Positions 11,181-23,974 of a stretch of DNA of 64,000 nucleotides are shown one piece after another. Location: positions 1,707,686 to 1,771,685 of the forward strand of contig BCJJ01000006.1 in assembly GCA_039545355.1 (NCBI GenBank), in the 5' to 3' direction. The stretch comes from Trichosporon coremiiforme (taxonomy: Eukaryota > Basidiomycota > Tremellomycetes > Trichosporonales > Trichosporonaceae). The notes beneath the pieces were generated by a model. That model was given only the letters and a program-made list of their open reading frames with translations, made no database searches and was not told the DNA's origin. Position 1 is the stretch's first letter, and the number at the start of each line of letters is the position of its first letter. Position numbers and translations under genes: made by a program.

Positions 11181-14100
11181 GGTCAGTCGAGGCAAAGCTC
11201 TCATCCCTCTTGTTAGCGTGGACTGGTGAGTTTCGCCGGTTAGCAGGAAATGCGCTGGGGATGTGGTCAATACTGTTACGCAGAGTTGGGCCGCCATCTG
11301 GAGGCAAGCTCGCAAGCAGAATCAACGTGCGGCGGTTGGAGTGAGTGTGTAAGTGTATCTTGTCAGCCACTGTCGAACGCTGCGTTAGTAACTAGCATCA
11401 AAGTCCGAGTGGCCAGCTCTCATCGATCCCACACAGAAACACACGAGCAAGACGAATTCGAGAGTTGCGTCTTGTGAGAACGTGGGAGCTCTTGAAAGAC
11501 AAAGGAGAAGAGAGCAGTTACACCCATGCAAAGTGCCACCAGTCGAGGTCGGCCAGCACACCGTTATTCTTCACTGCTCCACTTCCTGCGCCAGCTCTCT
11601 TCGATCTCTTCCGGTCAAGACCGCTTATAGCTTCCTTCCGCGAATCTCACGTACTCTGCGCCCTAGAAGATGTCATGGGTAAGTGCTCGTTTACTGGGAA
11701 GGTCGCAGAAAGCCCTGCTTCGTTCTGCCCGAAACAGTGTATTGTCTCAATGAAAGCCCCGACTGCCTCGACTGAGCCATCCAGAAGAGTGGGCTGGATA
11801 ACACAGAACCCGCAGTGGGTTGGTGGGTCCACGAAGCTGCTATATAGTAGAACGGTACGCATGATACGCTTAGAAGGCATTTAGAAAGAAGTACGCCGAC
11901 GGTGGGTCAGGTAAGGGCTCCGTGGCAGTCCGGGGTGTTCTGTGAGTTCGCCACCCCTGGTGCTGGGTGGGTCTGTGCCGTACATGCCCTTACGGCTTGG
12001 CTCACTGAGACAATTCGACGTCTACGCAATCACCCACTCTCAGAAGGAGGGATGGTGGGTGTGTCACGCATACCAGATATTAGTTGAGACAAATGACACT
12101 ATCCGCAAACCCCGGCGCAGTACGCAGGCAGTGTCCTGTGCACCCCTTCTCTTCGCACCCCGGAAGATGGCGGCACCCCGTCATGGACACCTGAAGCCCA
12201 TGAGTGCTTGCCGCCACTACGCAGTTTGCAGATCAGCCGACACGGAGTATCGGGCGTGCGAGAGCGTGTGTGTGAAGAGTCCGGTAGAGTTGGAGCTCTG
12301 AAACGTACCCCGGACATGCCGAACTGACACAAAGTCTCGGCTCAACCCTAGCACTAGCGCAGGTGAGCGTTGACGCACGCCCGTTCCACATGCATACCAT
12401 TTTTGCATGCTGGAGCCAGTGGAGCGAGACGCTGCGCCGTGGTCAGGCGAGGGTAAGGGCACATGCATTGGAGCATTGGGTGATCTCTTCAGAGATCCTG
12501 ACGAGTTCTGGATTCCAGTCGGCATTGGGGGGCGAGTCAGGCTCGCCCATACCGCCTCATCGTGACCGAGCACCTGCCCAGCGTGGAGCACGAACTAACC
12601 GCCAACCGTGAGCCAGCTGCCTGTGGAGCACGCATGCGTCTGTGCACGCACTAGTCTCAGATCTCTCCAGAGTGGCAGGCATCTTGCTGCTCCACACGAT
12701 CCAATGCGCCACTCTCACTTTTGGCAACTCAGCGGCGACTGTGTCGGCATGCTGATACAACGGAGCACTGCTCTCTCCCTGCGCCCTCGTTCGGGCTCGA
12801 GGCGTGAATAGCGGGCATGCGCTCAGTTTTCAGAGTTTTCAGAGGGAACGACGAAGTCTCGCTGTCGACCAGCCTTCATGTGGATGGGCAGTATATTCCA
12901 GACATCGAAGCGCATGAGGCATTTGCGTGCAGCACAACCTGCCCTAACGTTCATGATGCGCCACAAATCTCTGTTCGTCTCGGTGGGTGGCAGCTTGGGC
13001 TCGTCTCGAGCCATGGGGTCCTCGGGTGAACGCGAGACGACTGCGCGCTCGCCGGCTTGCTCGGCTCAGCGATTCCAGTAAAGATGCTGGATCAAGTGGC
13101 ATCCTGGATACGGCTGAATACGGCCCTGTAACGGAGTTGGGACGGTCTACTTTTGGCAGCTGTGACTGCATCTCGGGATACGGCGACCCTGTCTCGAGAC
13201 CGTGTCGAGGCAGCTTGATGTGGCGAGATGAACGTGGATCGAGATGGGGACTCGTGACCGCGGCTCGACCGAGCGGCGTCCGGGCTAATGGTCACGAGCG
13301 ATGAAGCCGGTGGGCACGCCGCATCCCCGCCGACCCCCGGACCTCGCGGACGGGTGCCGCGAGGTGCCCGCCGCACATGCCAGCATGAGGAACCGTGGGG
13401 CACGATACTCCGGTGCGGTGTTCGCCCGTTCACCTGCCGCGGTTGCGAGCTTCCGGACTCCAAGCGGCCCATCCGGTAGACGATGAGGCGGTGGCACGCG
13501 GCTCGCACGAGGGGCCCACGAAGATTGGGGTGCATGGCTGGAATTCGCATAGAGTTCAGTTGGAACTGGGGGAACAGGCTGAACAGGCTCAGCCTGCCTC
13601 GGTCCGCTGGGCCGTAGGCGGTGTGCACCTCAGGACCGTGGCCCTGGCCCTGCCGTGCGAGATTTTGTAATTTTGGGAGTACGACGATTGTTTGCGTCCC
13701 CGTGCTCGTTCTCGCAGGCGTGCTTCGCCCGCGATGGCCGGCGCACACCTGGTAACGGCAGGCAATAATGACCTCGTGACTGTCGTCTCCATGTTGCTGC
13801 ACGAGTACGAGAGCGCGAGTTAAACGAGCAACTGTCGATCTGCCTGATTGGAGCAGTAGCGAGCATGTGCTGCCATGTTGCTGCGCTTTGTCAGTGTTCG
13901 TCAGCGGAAACGTAACAGATCTCTCACGCGATGGAGATCAAGGCGCAGGGGTAGCTTGCGGGGAACTCATGCTCGCTGGATTATTCGAACTGACGGTCAC
14001 TGCTCAGGACATCTCGTCCACGCGGCGCCGACGCACGCCTGTCACCCGCACAGAAGGCTTCAGGAAAGGAAGGAAGGGAGTACGCAGATATACATACCGA

Positions 14101-14687
14101 GATAGTTTGCCGGAGCCGCTGGTGCGGGTCCGCGTGCCAGCTTGCACGCACAAAACATGCCTCTGACGATGGTCGGGTCGTCCAAAATTCTCCAATCTTA
14201 AAATGTGCAGGTACACACATAAGGAGAGTGCGTAAGTGACTTCTGGAACACGCACGACGCACGGCTGTTCCTACTACTTAGTGTACCTCTGTCTTTCTCT
14301 AGTCTCTTGAGGACCTCAGGTGCCTCAGGACGGTGAGGAGGGGCGGGCCTGGGGACCTGGAACGAACAGCCTGGGACCTGCAGGACCCATCGGTCCTGGA
14401 TCTTACGATAGAATCAGTACTGGGTTTGGGCATTGCAGCATGCGTTCATCACCGTGACGTTGACGGAAGTGAGGATTTCGGCGGTGGCGCCCGCACCGCC
14501 TGCTTGCTTGACTGTTCAAGTGGCATACCGGAAGCTCTTCGGGCTGCTTTTCTCCAAGTGGTAATGACCGCTCCAAGCTCGAACTGGCTGGACTAGCTCA
14601 GTGCCTCCAGCCCCGTCCAGATTCCGACCCGGTCCACCGGCCGGCTGAGCGAGATGTTGGCCTTAGGCTCGAACTTTACCGCTGCTG

Positions 14688-14738
14688 CGGCGGTGTGGCT
14701 ATCCTTGCCTAGCGCTGGGGAATAGCCTCACACCGCCG
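14688..14738. repeat. Imperfect hairpin, 15-bp arms
   Basis: Left arm cggcggtgtggctat (14688-14702), right arm atagcctcacaccgccg (14722-14738). The arms pair at 15 positions with a 2-nt bulge on the right side and a 19-nt loop. Confidence 0.65.
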
Positions 14739-16510
14739 TGGATTGCTCGTACCGAGTGTGCCTTCTTTTCCCCTCCCTTCGGGCTCCTTGAGCTTCGCTC
14801 TCACGAACAGCTTACGCATACGCCTGAGCGCCAATCGGAAGGTTTGGTGCAGCTCACCATGCACCACGTTCTCCGCGCGTGCCGGGCACGCAGTGCCAAG
14901 TGCTCTGTTGTGGTTAGTGGCGGCGGTAAGCGTGCAGCGCGGAACACGAACGCGGGGGTGAGCTTCAAGATCCCGCCGGCCGAGCTTCGCAGGTTGTAAC
15001 GCCCATCCTTCTACCTTGCCTAGCCACCCGGCACGGTAAGCTTCAAGCGTTTGACGCATGCTGTTCCATTCTTCTACATGGTTCAGACTGTCTTGCCTTC
15101 CGTGGGACGTGCAATGTTCGGTCAGACAGCCCCCATGCCTCCGTGCCGTTCGCCTGCCGTTGTTGCTGGCACCCATGCCGAAAGCAGATCGAGCCCAGAA
15201 GACATGCCATCTCACGCTCGAAACACTTTCATGCTCTCCCAAAACCGCCTCGACTGCACGCGCCACCAAGCCGCTGAGCCACCCAGGTCATGCAGATGTA
15301 CCCGGAAGCAGCAAGGTAACAAGATGCACCGTACCTCGTGATCGTGGAGCTAGAGCTTGTGCGTCGAAGCTGAGACAGGAGGATTAGTAATCCCTCTCGA
15401 GAATATGTCGGCATAGAAGACTTGCGACACCAGTGAGCACGAGGTGTCTGGTGTCTCAGATTATGGAGGCTCTCAATGGCAAGGTGGCAGCCGGATTCCG
15501 GTATTCCGGTGAAATGTCCTCGCTCCAAAGATCGCCGGAAGAGGCAAGAGACACGCATCATCATCGTAAGTCTGTCGTGCAGGAGGGGAATGGGGGGCTC
15601 TGAACGACAAGATTGAAAGCACCTCGCGCAGTTTCGATACGAACGTCAGTGATTCCAATCAGACGTTGCCGGGAGGAGCGTGACGCCTTTCTCCTGAGGA
15701 ATCACCTTCTAGGGTGCGTTCATGGCTCTCGCTCTGCCAATGGACGAGCCCATTCGTACTTCTCGGAGGGATAGGAATGGCCCGAGGTGTCAGGGGTTTC
15801 GGGGCGGTGATACTACTGCCATGGTGTAGTGCAACTGACAGCCTGACGGACCACCCCGGACCTGATGTGCAGGGTGGTGCTGACGCAGTGAGGGTGCTGC
15901 CTGGTCGTGGGGCTGAACCCGCAGATCGCGCTAGCCCATCCCGCGGCACAGCAGTGCAGCGACCAGCCTGTTGGACTCCGGCGACAACTTGTTTCCGAGA
16001 GGCGCTTGCATCACGGCGCCCCATCCGATGGACCACGATAAGACGACTGTCAACATGCTTCAGCAGAGGCGAGGAAGCTTGATCCCGGGGCCTTGTGTCT
16101 GGGGACCTGATGCGTGCGAAGTGCATGAAGTCTGGAACTGTTAAGCTAGAAAGCTAGAAACGCATCGTCCCACTGTTGCTTCCTTCGTGTCTCCGGAACG
16201 GACGGGCGTGGTCGGCGGACGCCGGGGTCTGAATGATCATGCGCAAAGCTTGCTATTCATCAAAGAGAGCCGAAGAGGCCCAGAAAGAGGGTCGCGACAT
16301 GAGCCATTCTTCGAAGCGTTCCCAAAGCTTCCCAACGAAGCCCAAAGGAAGTGCCAGACGAAGCGACAGAAAGATCGATGGGAACTGGTCCGATCACCTG
16401 CATCGCATTACCGTCTTCAGCGGTGTTCACCTTTCTGTCCGTCAGCTGCCAGCCGAAGGCTCGGTTCGCGCCTCGGATGCGATGCGTTGAGAATCGGACC
16501 CATCATAGTT

Positions 16511-16565
16511 GTAAACAATTACAGAAGTGCTTCCGAATCCGAGAAAGTTACCGAATCGTAAACAA
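16511..16565 (+). promoter_or_regulatory. Pair of forkhead-type motifs
   Basis: gtaaacaa occurs at 16511-16518 and again at 16558-16565, each an exact match to the RYAAACA forkhead core, 47 bp apart. They lie in an otherwise featureless part of the gene-free interval. Function is inferred from motif only. Confidence 0.3.
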
Positions 16566-19500
16566 TCGTCACGCCGCCGCCACCAGGCGGCCAGGCTCAC
16601 GGCCGCAAGGCCGCAAGCCGTAACGCTCACATCCTCTCAGCCTGAGACGCAGCGCCGCCGCCCGAGACGTGAGACTGAGGGACAGTGGGGGAGCCCAACC
16701 CTCGATCTCTTCAGCGGCGGCGACTGATGGCTTTTAACCCCTGTGTCTCAGATGCACCCAGTTTCCGTCACTGCGATGCGAAACGCACAATGATCAGAGC
16801 TTGTCTTCCACGACCGTTATCGGCCCATGGAGCTGGGAGGAGGAGAGCATGTTGCTCCACCCTAAGTTCTGGACGTTCTAGACTTCGCTCGCCGCTATGT
16901 CTTGCGGAGCAGCTCAGCGCCCCCCTCCATCGGCCGATATGTACATCCTAGCATCAAGACCGCCGGCCGGTGAGGTCATGCGTCCAGTCAAGCCGCATGA
17001 AAGGAGCGTAGCAAGATGGGCAAGTGACGAACGGACATGCGACATCCATGGCCGACACCTTTGCGGACAGTCCCATGACCAAACAATCAGAGTTTTGATC
17101 TTGAGTGCAAGAGTGACAAACACTTACCAAATGATGAAATTCGGCCAGGGACTCACAAATGTGGCCGCTCAGCTGCTCGGTCTCTCGAGAGCATTGCGTG
17201 AGCCGTGCCGTCAGCCAAGGTCAGTTTGGAGAGATCGAGAGGAACGAGGAACCGATGATCTCTACAGCCAAGGCTGCGACTGCGAGCGGGTGAGGGCCCG
17301 CAATGACTCGCCGCCTGCGATGTGGACGATCCGTCAACCGAACTTCGGGCCGCAGGTAGCCCTCAAGCTGTACGCTACAGCCAGATCAGCGCAAGCCACA
17401 CGCCGTCCCAGCCGAGCTTCCGAGCCCAAACCGTGTCACACTAGCTCCCGGTGCCGGTGGCGCGCAGCACATGGAGCGGTGGCGATGAAGGTCCGGTTTG
17501 TAAGCGCGTAGCTGTTCAGCCATAACTCATACTCCCGACGCATGCCAGCCATATCGATCGAGGATCGGAGATGATGATTTCCAAGCGGCCCAGCATTCCT
17601 GTGCCGTTCGGAGCGGAGGCTCGGGGCAGGGAAAGTCGAGAACCCACTCTCACGGTTGTACCTCGTGTACCTGGGTCATGTGTTCGTCCACCAGACTTAT
17701 CGAGATCTTCAGCTCCAGTGCGCAGAGGAGTACGCCAGTGCCGTTCGGGGCTTTCGCGATGAAAGCGTCCTATGACGGAGGATCTTGCCAGCTTCTGGGC
17801 TCGCCCAGGGCGCTTGAGCGTTGGATGGTTGAATTGTATCAGGTCACCGATTACTGGATTAGGGAATACAGGGACCTCAGCAAGCTTGGAACACGACGAA
17901 ATGTTGAACCTAGTTTTCGGAATGGCCATGGACCTCTGTCTTCAGCTATTCTGGGTCCGCCAGCGCTGACGCCCGCTTCGTCCTATGCCGTACATTGATT
18001 GCTGTTCTGCCGTATGCCCGGCCGCCATCGGCCACCTACGGCACCATTCGGTCAGCCAGTCATCGCCCGCCGCCAACTGTTGGAGTCACTCCAGCATCCT
18101 GTCCTGGATTTCGGAGCGCTTAGAGGGTCGGTCTGGTTGGCTGGTCATTGGAGTGAAGCTTCTCCGAAGCCTCCTTGCATCCCCTGTCTCCTGCCTCCCC
18201 GCGCACAGCAGGATCGTCCTAGGGGGAAGAGCAGACGTCGATACGCAAGCGCAAGCGTTCGCCTACGTAGCACCTCTCTGCTGATGCTGCCGGATTCGTC
18301 GGCGCATCGTTGGTGGGCTGTGAAGGTGGAGTGACAACCAGTGACAACAGATGACATGAGATGGCTCCGAGTGTGTGTGAAGTCGCGGGATCGAGCATCA
18401 AGCATGAGCGCCGGCTCCTCCACAACGTCCACAGAACACCCACTCGTACCCACTGCGTTTGCTTCAACCTGAAACACGAGCAAACGTTGAAGCGACAGCC
18501 ATAAGGGGTTTACCCTGGGCCTCCGGGGACCAACAGCGGCTGCGAGGTACGACTCACGGCTGGAGGTATAGGCAGTCAGGCAAGCTGATCTCAGGGACCG
18601 CCTGCTTGGGCTGATCGCAGGTGATCCTGGGACGAGCTCTGACGGCTTCAACGGCTGGGACCAAGCCTGGGGCGAGCCTGGGACAAGCCTGGAACACAGT
18701 CACACAGCACGGTGCCAGGGTTTAAGAAATGATTACCTTTTGTTTGAGCACCATATGGACCCTGTTTCTGGTAGGATGACCCTGAGCTCCTCTCGAGAGA
18801 GTCAGGCTCGCGAGAGGCTCTCGGTCTCGCGCGCGGTCTCAGGCTTTCGTCGCAAGTCCCAGCTGGCTTTCGGGCTCTCGGTCTGAGACGCTCGCATCGC
18901 ACTCTCTAACCCCTCCTGGATCCTGGGCCGGCCTTGGACCTTCGCCTGGCTGCAGTCTCGGGCCTCCTGCCTCTTGTCTCGAGCTTCATCGCGGTCGACT
19001 ATGCCGCTTCGCCCACCCTCGCTGCCCTCCACAGCGTGCGCTTTTGCCCTTCTTCCCCTTGTTACTCTGCAGTAATCCTGACAATGTGCATGCAGCTTTT
19101 CTGCTCTTCTGCCGTGCTGCCCGTCCTTCTATGTTCCTTGTCCTAATCTATAACAGGTTGCATGGTCTGGGCTCCGAACATCCCGTTTCAACTCGCTCCC
19201 CAGCCCTAGTTCCCTGCCTTCCCTCCACGCCTGACACACACCAGCACACTCACCCACGACTGCGACCACAACAGCGCTGGGATTGGGACGCTCGTCACAT
19301 ACACTCAGGCTTAGACTCAGGTGCCCAGGTTCAGGTTCACAGCTCAGGTTTCCTTCGACCCTCTGCCTTGTCGTTCCTCCTTGGTCTGCCTGCCTGGCCG
19401 CCCAGTCACTGTCACTCTGCCCCATACGGCCAACGATACGGGACTGCAAGTTCGTACGTCCGGCGACTTCGGACTCCAGGCCTGATCTCATCAGCTCTAG

Positions 19501-19599
19501 TGCCGCGAGCAGCACAGTCTACGCGCAGTCTCGACTTAGACCTTACCCCGTGGCTTGCCAGGCGCCGGGATCCCTCGTCATTGACCTGGACCAGGTGTT

Positions 19600-19800
19600 A
19601 CATCTTCCTCGCCTCCTCGCCTCCTCGCCTCATCGTTTATCCCCTCCATCTTGCCTTCCCCGCTTCCTTCTTCCTCCTTCCTCTTCTTGCTTTCCTTTTT
19701 CCGATCTCCACCTCATCTTCGGCAGGTTCTCTTCTTCGTTCTCCCTACTTCTTTCTTATATTCTTCGCCGCTCTTCAATCCGAGATCTCTTCCAGCGTTG
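19600..19800 (+). promoter_or_regulatory. Pyrimidine-rich tract upstream of RFX gene
   Basis: About 200 nt made mainly of C and T (repeats of cctcg, ttcctcc and cttctt), about 350-550 nt upstream of the RFX start codon. Such CT tracts often mark fungal transcription start regions; here it suggests a 5' leader of several hundred nt. The C/A-rich stretch from 19920 to 20010 (cacacactcacac and similar) continues the leader. Confidence 0.45.
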
Positions 19801-20153
19801 AACGTTTACAGAGACTTTATATTTGCCCGTCGCACAGCCCTCTCCGGCCATACCCCTCGAGAGTGGCTCGCCGATCGTCTGCCCCTACTCCATCCGTGTC
19901 GACTGTGTACTCTTGGCAGGCCCAGAGCACACACTCACACCTAATTCTTCGACCTTTACCCACTCACACACACGACCGCGCACACACGCACACCCAGCCC
20001 TCGTCGTCTCTGAGTCTCAGCCCGCCCGACCCAAAGTCCCCGACGCGTACACAAGAACTCGCAGAAGCCTTCAAGCAAGGCGTTCAGCAGGGCCAAAAGC
20101 TTATAGTTTGATCGTTACACAATCGCGTATCAAACCGCACAAGCCATCTTTCC

Positions 20154-23100
20154 ATGATGGTGGACTACACGGACACGCCCTTTCCAGGTGACTACCAGCC
20201 AGGTCAAGTCGAGGCAACTCCATTCCTGTTCCAATCTCAGTTGCCAACACACTTCTCCCCAGCGACCTCCGACCAGTCCTTCCAGAACCCACAGCCCGGC
20301 CAGAATCGACCTGCGACCAGCACTGGCGTCCCCGGAACTCCTCAACTCGGAGCAGCAAGGACGTTAGGACCAGGCGGTGAGATGAACTTCGGACAGCAGC
20401 CGATGCAGCCCGGAGGTGGGGGCGGTGGTGGACACAGCCACTCGTTCTCTACTGCGTCGCTTCCATCGCTCGCTTCCAGCTCAGGTTCATTCTCGATCCA
20501 AAGCCACCCCGACAATCAACCCAGCCAGATGTCCATGTCCGCCGGTCCCAGCCCTGTGGCGCCGGCCGCGGCCAATATCTTCACCGGCCCTGGCCCGATG
20601 CTCTTCAACGGTGGCGCCCATCAACTGCAGCACCCCGACGGATCGAAGCTCCAGGTGAACACGGCCAACATGACACTTAACCCGCAGCCGATGACCGCGC
20701 CTCCAGGGATCGGGCTCGGTGTCACCATGTATCCGCCCACTCCCATGTCTGGCACTGTCCCTCCTACGCTGTTCAGCACGCCTGTTGTCAACAGCTCCAA
20801 TGTCTTCCCCGTGAGTGCGGAGCGGCCAAAATTCCGCGTCATGACGAAAGTTGATTATGCTAATCCCATCCAGCCATCGCAGCCAAACTACCCGTTCATG
20901 GGTAAGATTCATGGCCGAGACAGAAGTTTCAGCCGTCCTGGGCCGTACCATGTCTCATCCAGGTCCGGATCTTTGTCCATCAAGTGAGTCGATGCCATTG
21001 GCTGCGCAGCTGACTCCTTACCTAGGTCTGACGCGGACGACAACTCCATCTACAGCTCAGCCAGCAATGCAAGCACATGGTCCACCAACACCACAAACAT
21101 GATCGCCGGGGACATGGGGCAGATGACGCTCGAGCACCGAAGGTATGTGACATTTGCTGGGTCAAAGCTTACAATTCAGATCGAGTTCTACCCCTTTCGA
21201 GATCCCCTGTGGAGGTCATGTAGCTGCCCGCGGACGTGCCCGGTCGTTCTCTTTGGGTAAGAGCTCGACGAACAACCTCGACTTCTTAGAGGCCGATCTC
21301 GAACTCTCAGGCTCTGCAAGTGAAAGGGAAGGTGCGGTCCGGGCAGACTTAGCAACCAAGGCCGAGCAAGTTCGACGCCTCTCCCCTTGCCAACATGGCA
21401 AAGCCCGTGCGTTCTGGGCGAAGCGATGGTAAGTCAGCACGCGGACAACCCCATGCTAACAAGCAGGCTCAAGCTTAGCTACACCCCTGTCAACGGCTTC
21501 ACCGTCCCCAGGCAGGGTCTGTACCACTCATACACGATGTCGTGCAAAGACTTTGGTCTACGACCGATCAACTCGGCGTCGTTCGGCAAGGTGGTCCGCT
21601 CGACCTTCCTGGGCATCCGCACTCGCCGCCTCGGAGTCCGTGGCAACTCCAAGTACCACTACGTGTCGCTTCGCCCCGCCATTTCCACCGAGGCTCAGCG
21701 CTTAAACGCGTACGGCGACTCCAGTGGCCAGCTACACATCGCTCCTCCCGACGGCGACTTTGGCTCTGAGGATGCCGGGGAGCAGGAGGTCCTTACCGAG
21801 GATGACTCCAAAGAGGACGATGACGAGGATGACATTGGCCATCTCTCTGAGGGCAGCCGTTTCGGGGGTACCTTGTTCGGGCAGCCTGGGCAGCCGTTTC
21901 CGTTGAGCCACCGCTCGCGGTCTTCGTCGAGCGACGACTCTCTGGTTATTCGATCAGCGCGTCCAGCGTACATGGTTAGCCAGTCAGCGCCTTCTGGCAT
22001 TTCTGGGGTGACGACGGGTGCACCAACCGGTGTGCAGGTTAACGGAGGTCACTCCGTTCCGCCGCCATTTCCCGTTCTTCCCGCCAACTCAAACCCTAAT
22101 GCCATGGCCTTCTGGAACCGATTCGTCCAGCAGCAAGACACTCTAGCCCAGTGTGTTGCGGATCAGCAGTTCGACCAGTTTGATGGCAACGTGAGTCTGC
22201 CGGCGCCATCCTGGAGTTGAAGTGCACGCCGCTGACGCGCTCGCAGTATCGCACTTTCTGGGATCAGACTTCAGCGGATCAGTTACAGGCAGCGTCACAG
22301 CCTCCCGTTTCGACAATGATGGCTGATGCCACAGCCATGTCGTTCGACGTTAGTCTATCTGCGCTTCCTCGTAACTGACTCCTGTTGTAGCATTGTATAT
22401 TGAAACTTGTCGATAAGATCCTCCAACCCATTAAGCCTCAAGCCCATGCTTCCCTTTCCCTTCTTGCTCTTAATTTCGGCAACATGGTTTCCGAGTCCTT
22501 GGCCTTGTTACCACCTGAAGTTTCTGGACCTATTACGGAGTTAGGAAATCATTGTAGCCAATTGATCTGTAAGTAACCGAGGAAGGCGACCGATAACGGC
22601 CGTCTCCATTACTATTACCCGATCGTGCGGCGCTAACTCTTATCTCCAGTTCGTATACTCAACCTCTATCAGATCACTTCCGCGATCAACCCCGTTCTTT
22701 CCGATCCCGACCACTTGGCCACGATGATCTCTTCGTGGCAGCAATCAGTCGACGCCCATTCCATCATCAAGCAAACAGCCTCGACTTGCGAGTGCGGCGA
22801 GTCCATTGTGGACTCTGCTGTCCTCAGTTTCCAATCCTGGCTGCTCAACCTACCCACCTGTTATAATACGTACCACCCCATCGAGAAGCTCGCCGAGGTC
22901 GTCGACAGCACACTCGGCAACATCCACAACGTCTCCCCCTGGAGGTCGATCATTCCGAAGGGTGTCTACTTGACTTCACAAGTCATGCGGCTTCTGACCC
23001 TGAAGTCGGACATTTCCTTCGGCTGGTTCCAGCTCCTCAAGACGTGGATCGACGACTACCTCCAGATTGCATGCTACCGACAGGAGGTGTTCTGCCCGAA

Positions 23101-23494
23101 GAACCCTCCCTCAACTTTGGCCACTTCTCCCTCCAACGTCCATGAGAGCCCATCTCTGAGAACATCTACGTCGAACCCCGCCCCCAATCCGCCTTCCTCC
23201 ACCATCGACCCGAACACAATGATCGCAGGCGTAGGCGCCGCTGGCGTCGGTGTCGGCATCGGGCAGAGTTCGAGCAGTAGCAGAGGCCACTCTCACTCTC
23301 ACTCGCACTCTGGTCCGAATCTCGCCATCGACACGGTCTCGGCCAACTACAACTCGGCCAATGTCCTCGACGCCAGTGCCATCACACCTCGACCCGCATT
23401 CACCCAGAGTGGGATGGCGACGAGCGCGACGGGACCCGGCGTCGGTGGAATCGCAGGGCCATCGGGGAACACGAACATGGGGGGTTATCTCTGA
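20154..23494 (+). CDS. RFX-family transcription factor
   Basis: Winged-helix DNA-binding protein of the RFX/Crt1 family, acting in the nucleus on X-box-like sites. In fungi, members repress DNA-damage and ribonucleotide-reductase genes or control division and polarity. Exons 20154-20810, 20874-20983, 21026-21142, 21180-21428, 21467-22190, 22247-22348, 22391-22568 and 22650-23494 add up to 993 residues. The RFX domain (about 378-450) starts with W at a splice junction and has the diagnostic blocks PRQGLYHSYTMSCKDF, INSASFGKVVRSTF and TRRLGVRGNSKYHYVSL. The N-terminal third is low-complexity (Gln, Pro, Gly), followed by a Ser/Asn-rich part; an acidic patch (EDDDEDDIG) follows the DNA-binding domain. 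The C-terminal half is helical, as in the fungal RFX extended region. The 63-nt first intron is a multiple of three and stop-free. Which RFX paralogue this is cannot be told. Confidence 0.95.
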
Positions 23495-23974
23495 GACATC
23501 TCACTTAGAACAATCATCAATCAACCACCAGCATCATCCCACGCATCTCATACATCATCTATACACACAAACACGATTCTCCACAGTTGCCGCTCAGGCA
23601 ACACACCATCACCACGGCCACCAATACAGAACCGGGCCGACACCGCCACTGTTTCCATATACACGGACATTGTCAAGCGCGACGAGCGACGGAGGGCGCG
23701 GACGGCGGTCGCGTCTCTTGCCCCGCTCACATGTTTGGGATCAAGAAGTCAAAGCCGGCGTTGGCGGGCCACGCTCTGGAAGCGTGCGCAGCCGCCCACC
23801 CTACACACCATCTATCTGTCTACAATGTGCAAGCCTATACGCCGAAAAGCAGCGACAGCGCGCGCGCGGAGAGAGAGAGAGATACATAGCAGCGAGTATG
23901 TGATAAAAACTGTATACATTAGGAGTTGGGAGCAACACAGAGACCGCAGTCTCTCGCCGCAGTCTATCTATGTT
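23495..23974. other. Convergent 3' region RFX / VPS53
   Basis: 480 bp between two convergent genes. It contains gcgcgcgcgg-gagagagagagat at about 23855-23885 and AT-richer sequence at 23895-23980 that may hold poly(A) signals. No gene seen. Confidence 0.5.

Larger units (their letters stand above)
10287..20153. other. 9.9-kb interval without recognisable genes
   Basis: From the thioredoxin stop to the RFX start I see no reading frame with family resemblance. Frames of 60-355 codons exist on both strands but are Arg/Ser/Pro-rich, overlap each other and lack matching splice sites. Base composition is more mixed than in the neighbouring genes. Local structures include a GA-rich imperfect repeat (11090-11180), an imperfect hairpin (14688-14738), paired forkhead-type sites (16511-16565), and a long pyrimidine-rich leader near the RFX gene (about 19600-19800). 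No transposase, reverse transcriptase, LTR or tRNA was recognised. Confidence 0.6.

Noticed and set aside
13092..13802. 236-codon minus-strand frame in the gene-free interval
   Set aside because: Arg/Ser/Pro/His-rich with no recognisable motif or secondary-structure pattern; competing frames overlap on both strands.
10900..14700. B-box-like motifs (gttcgactc at about 10922; gttcgagcc on the minus strand near 14672) as tRNA genes
   Set aside because: The flanking bases do not form a T-arm stem, and no A-box or acceptor stem was found at the right distance.
14709..15269. 186-codon minus-strand frame
   Set aside because: Composition resembles random GC-rich sequence; no motif and no splice-compatible extension found.
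19044..20111. 355-codon open frame on the plus strand upstream of the RFX gene
   Set aside because: It is Ser/Pro/Leu/Arg-rich because it reads through a CT- and CA-rich leader. There is no family resemblance, and adjacent frames are open as well.
10287..20153. Centromere
   Set aside because: No retrotransposon remnants or satellite arrays were recognised and the size is small for tremellomycete centromeres; left only as a test in the findings.
20902..20962. Possible 61-nt intron in the RFX gene (gtaag...ccag)
   Set aside because: No branch-point motif, and splicing would break the frame that continues correctly into the next exon.
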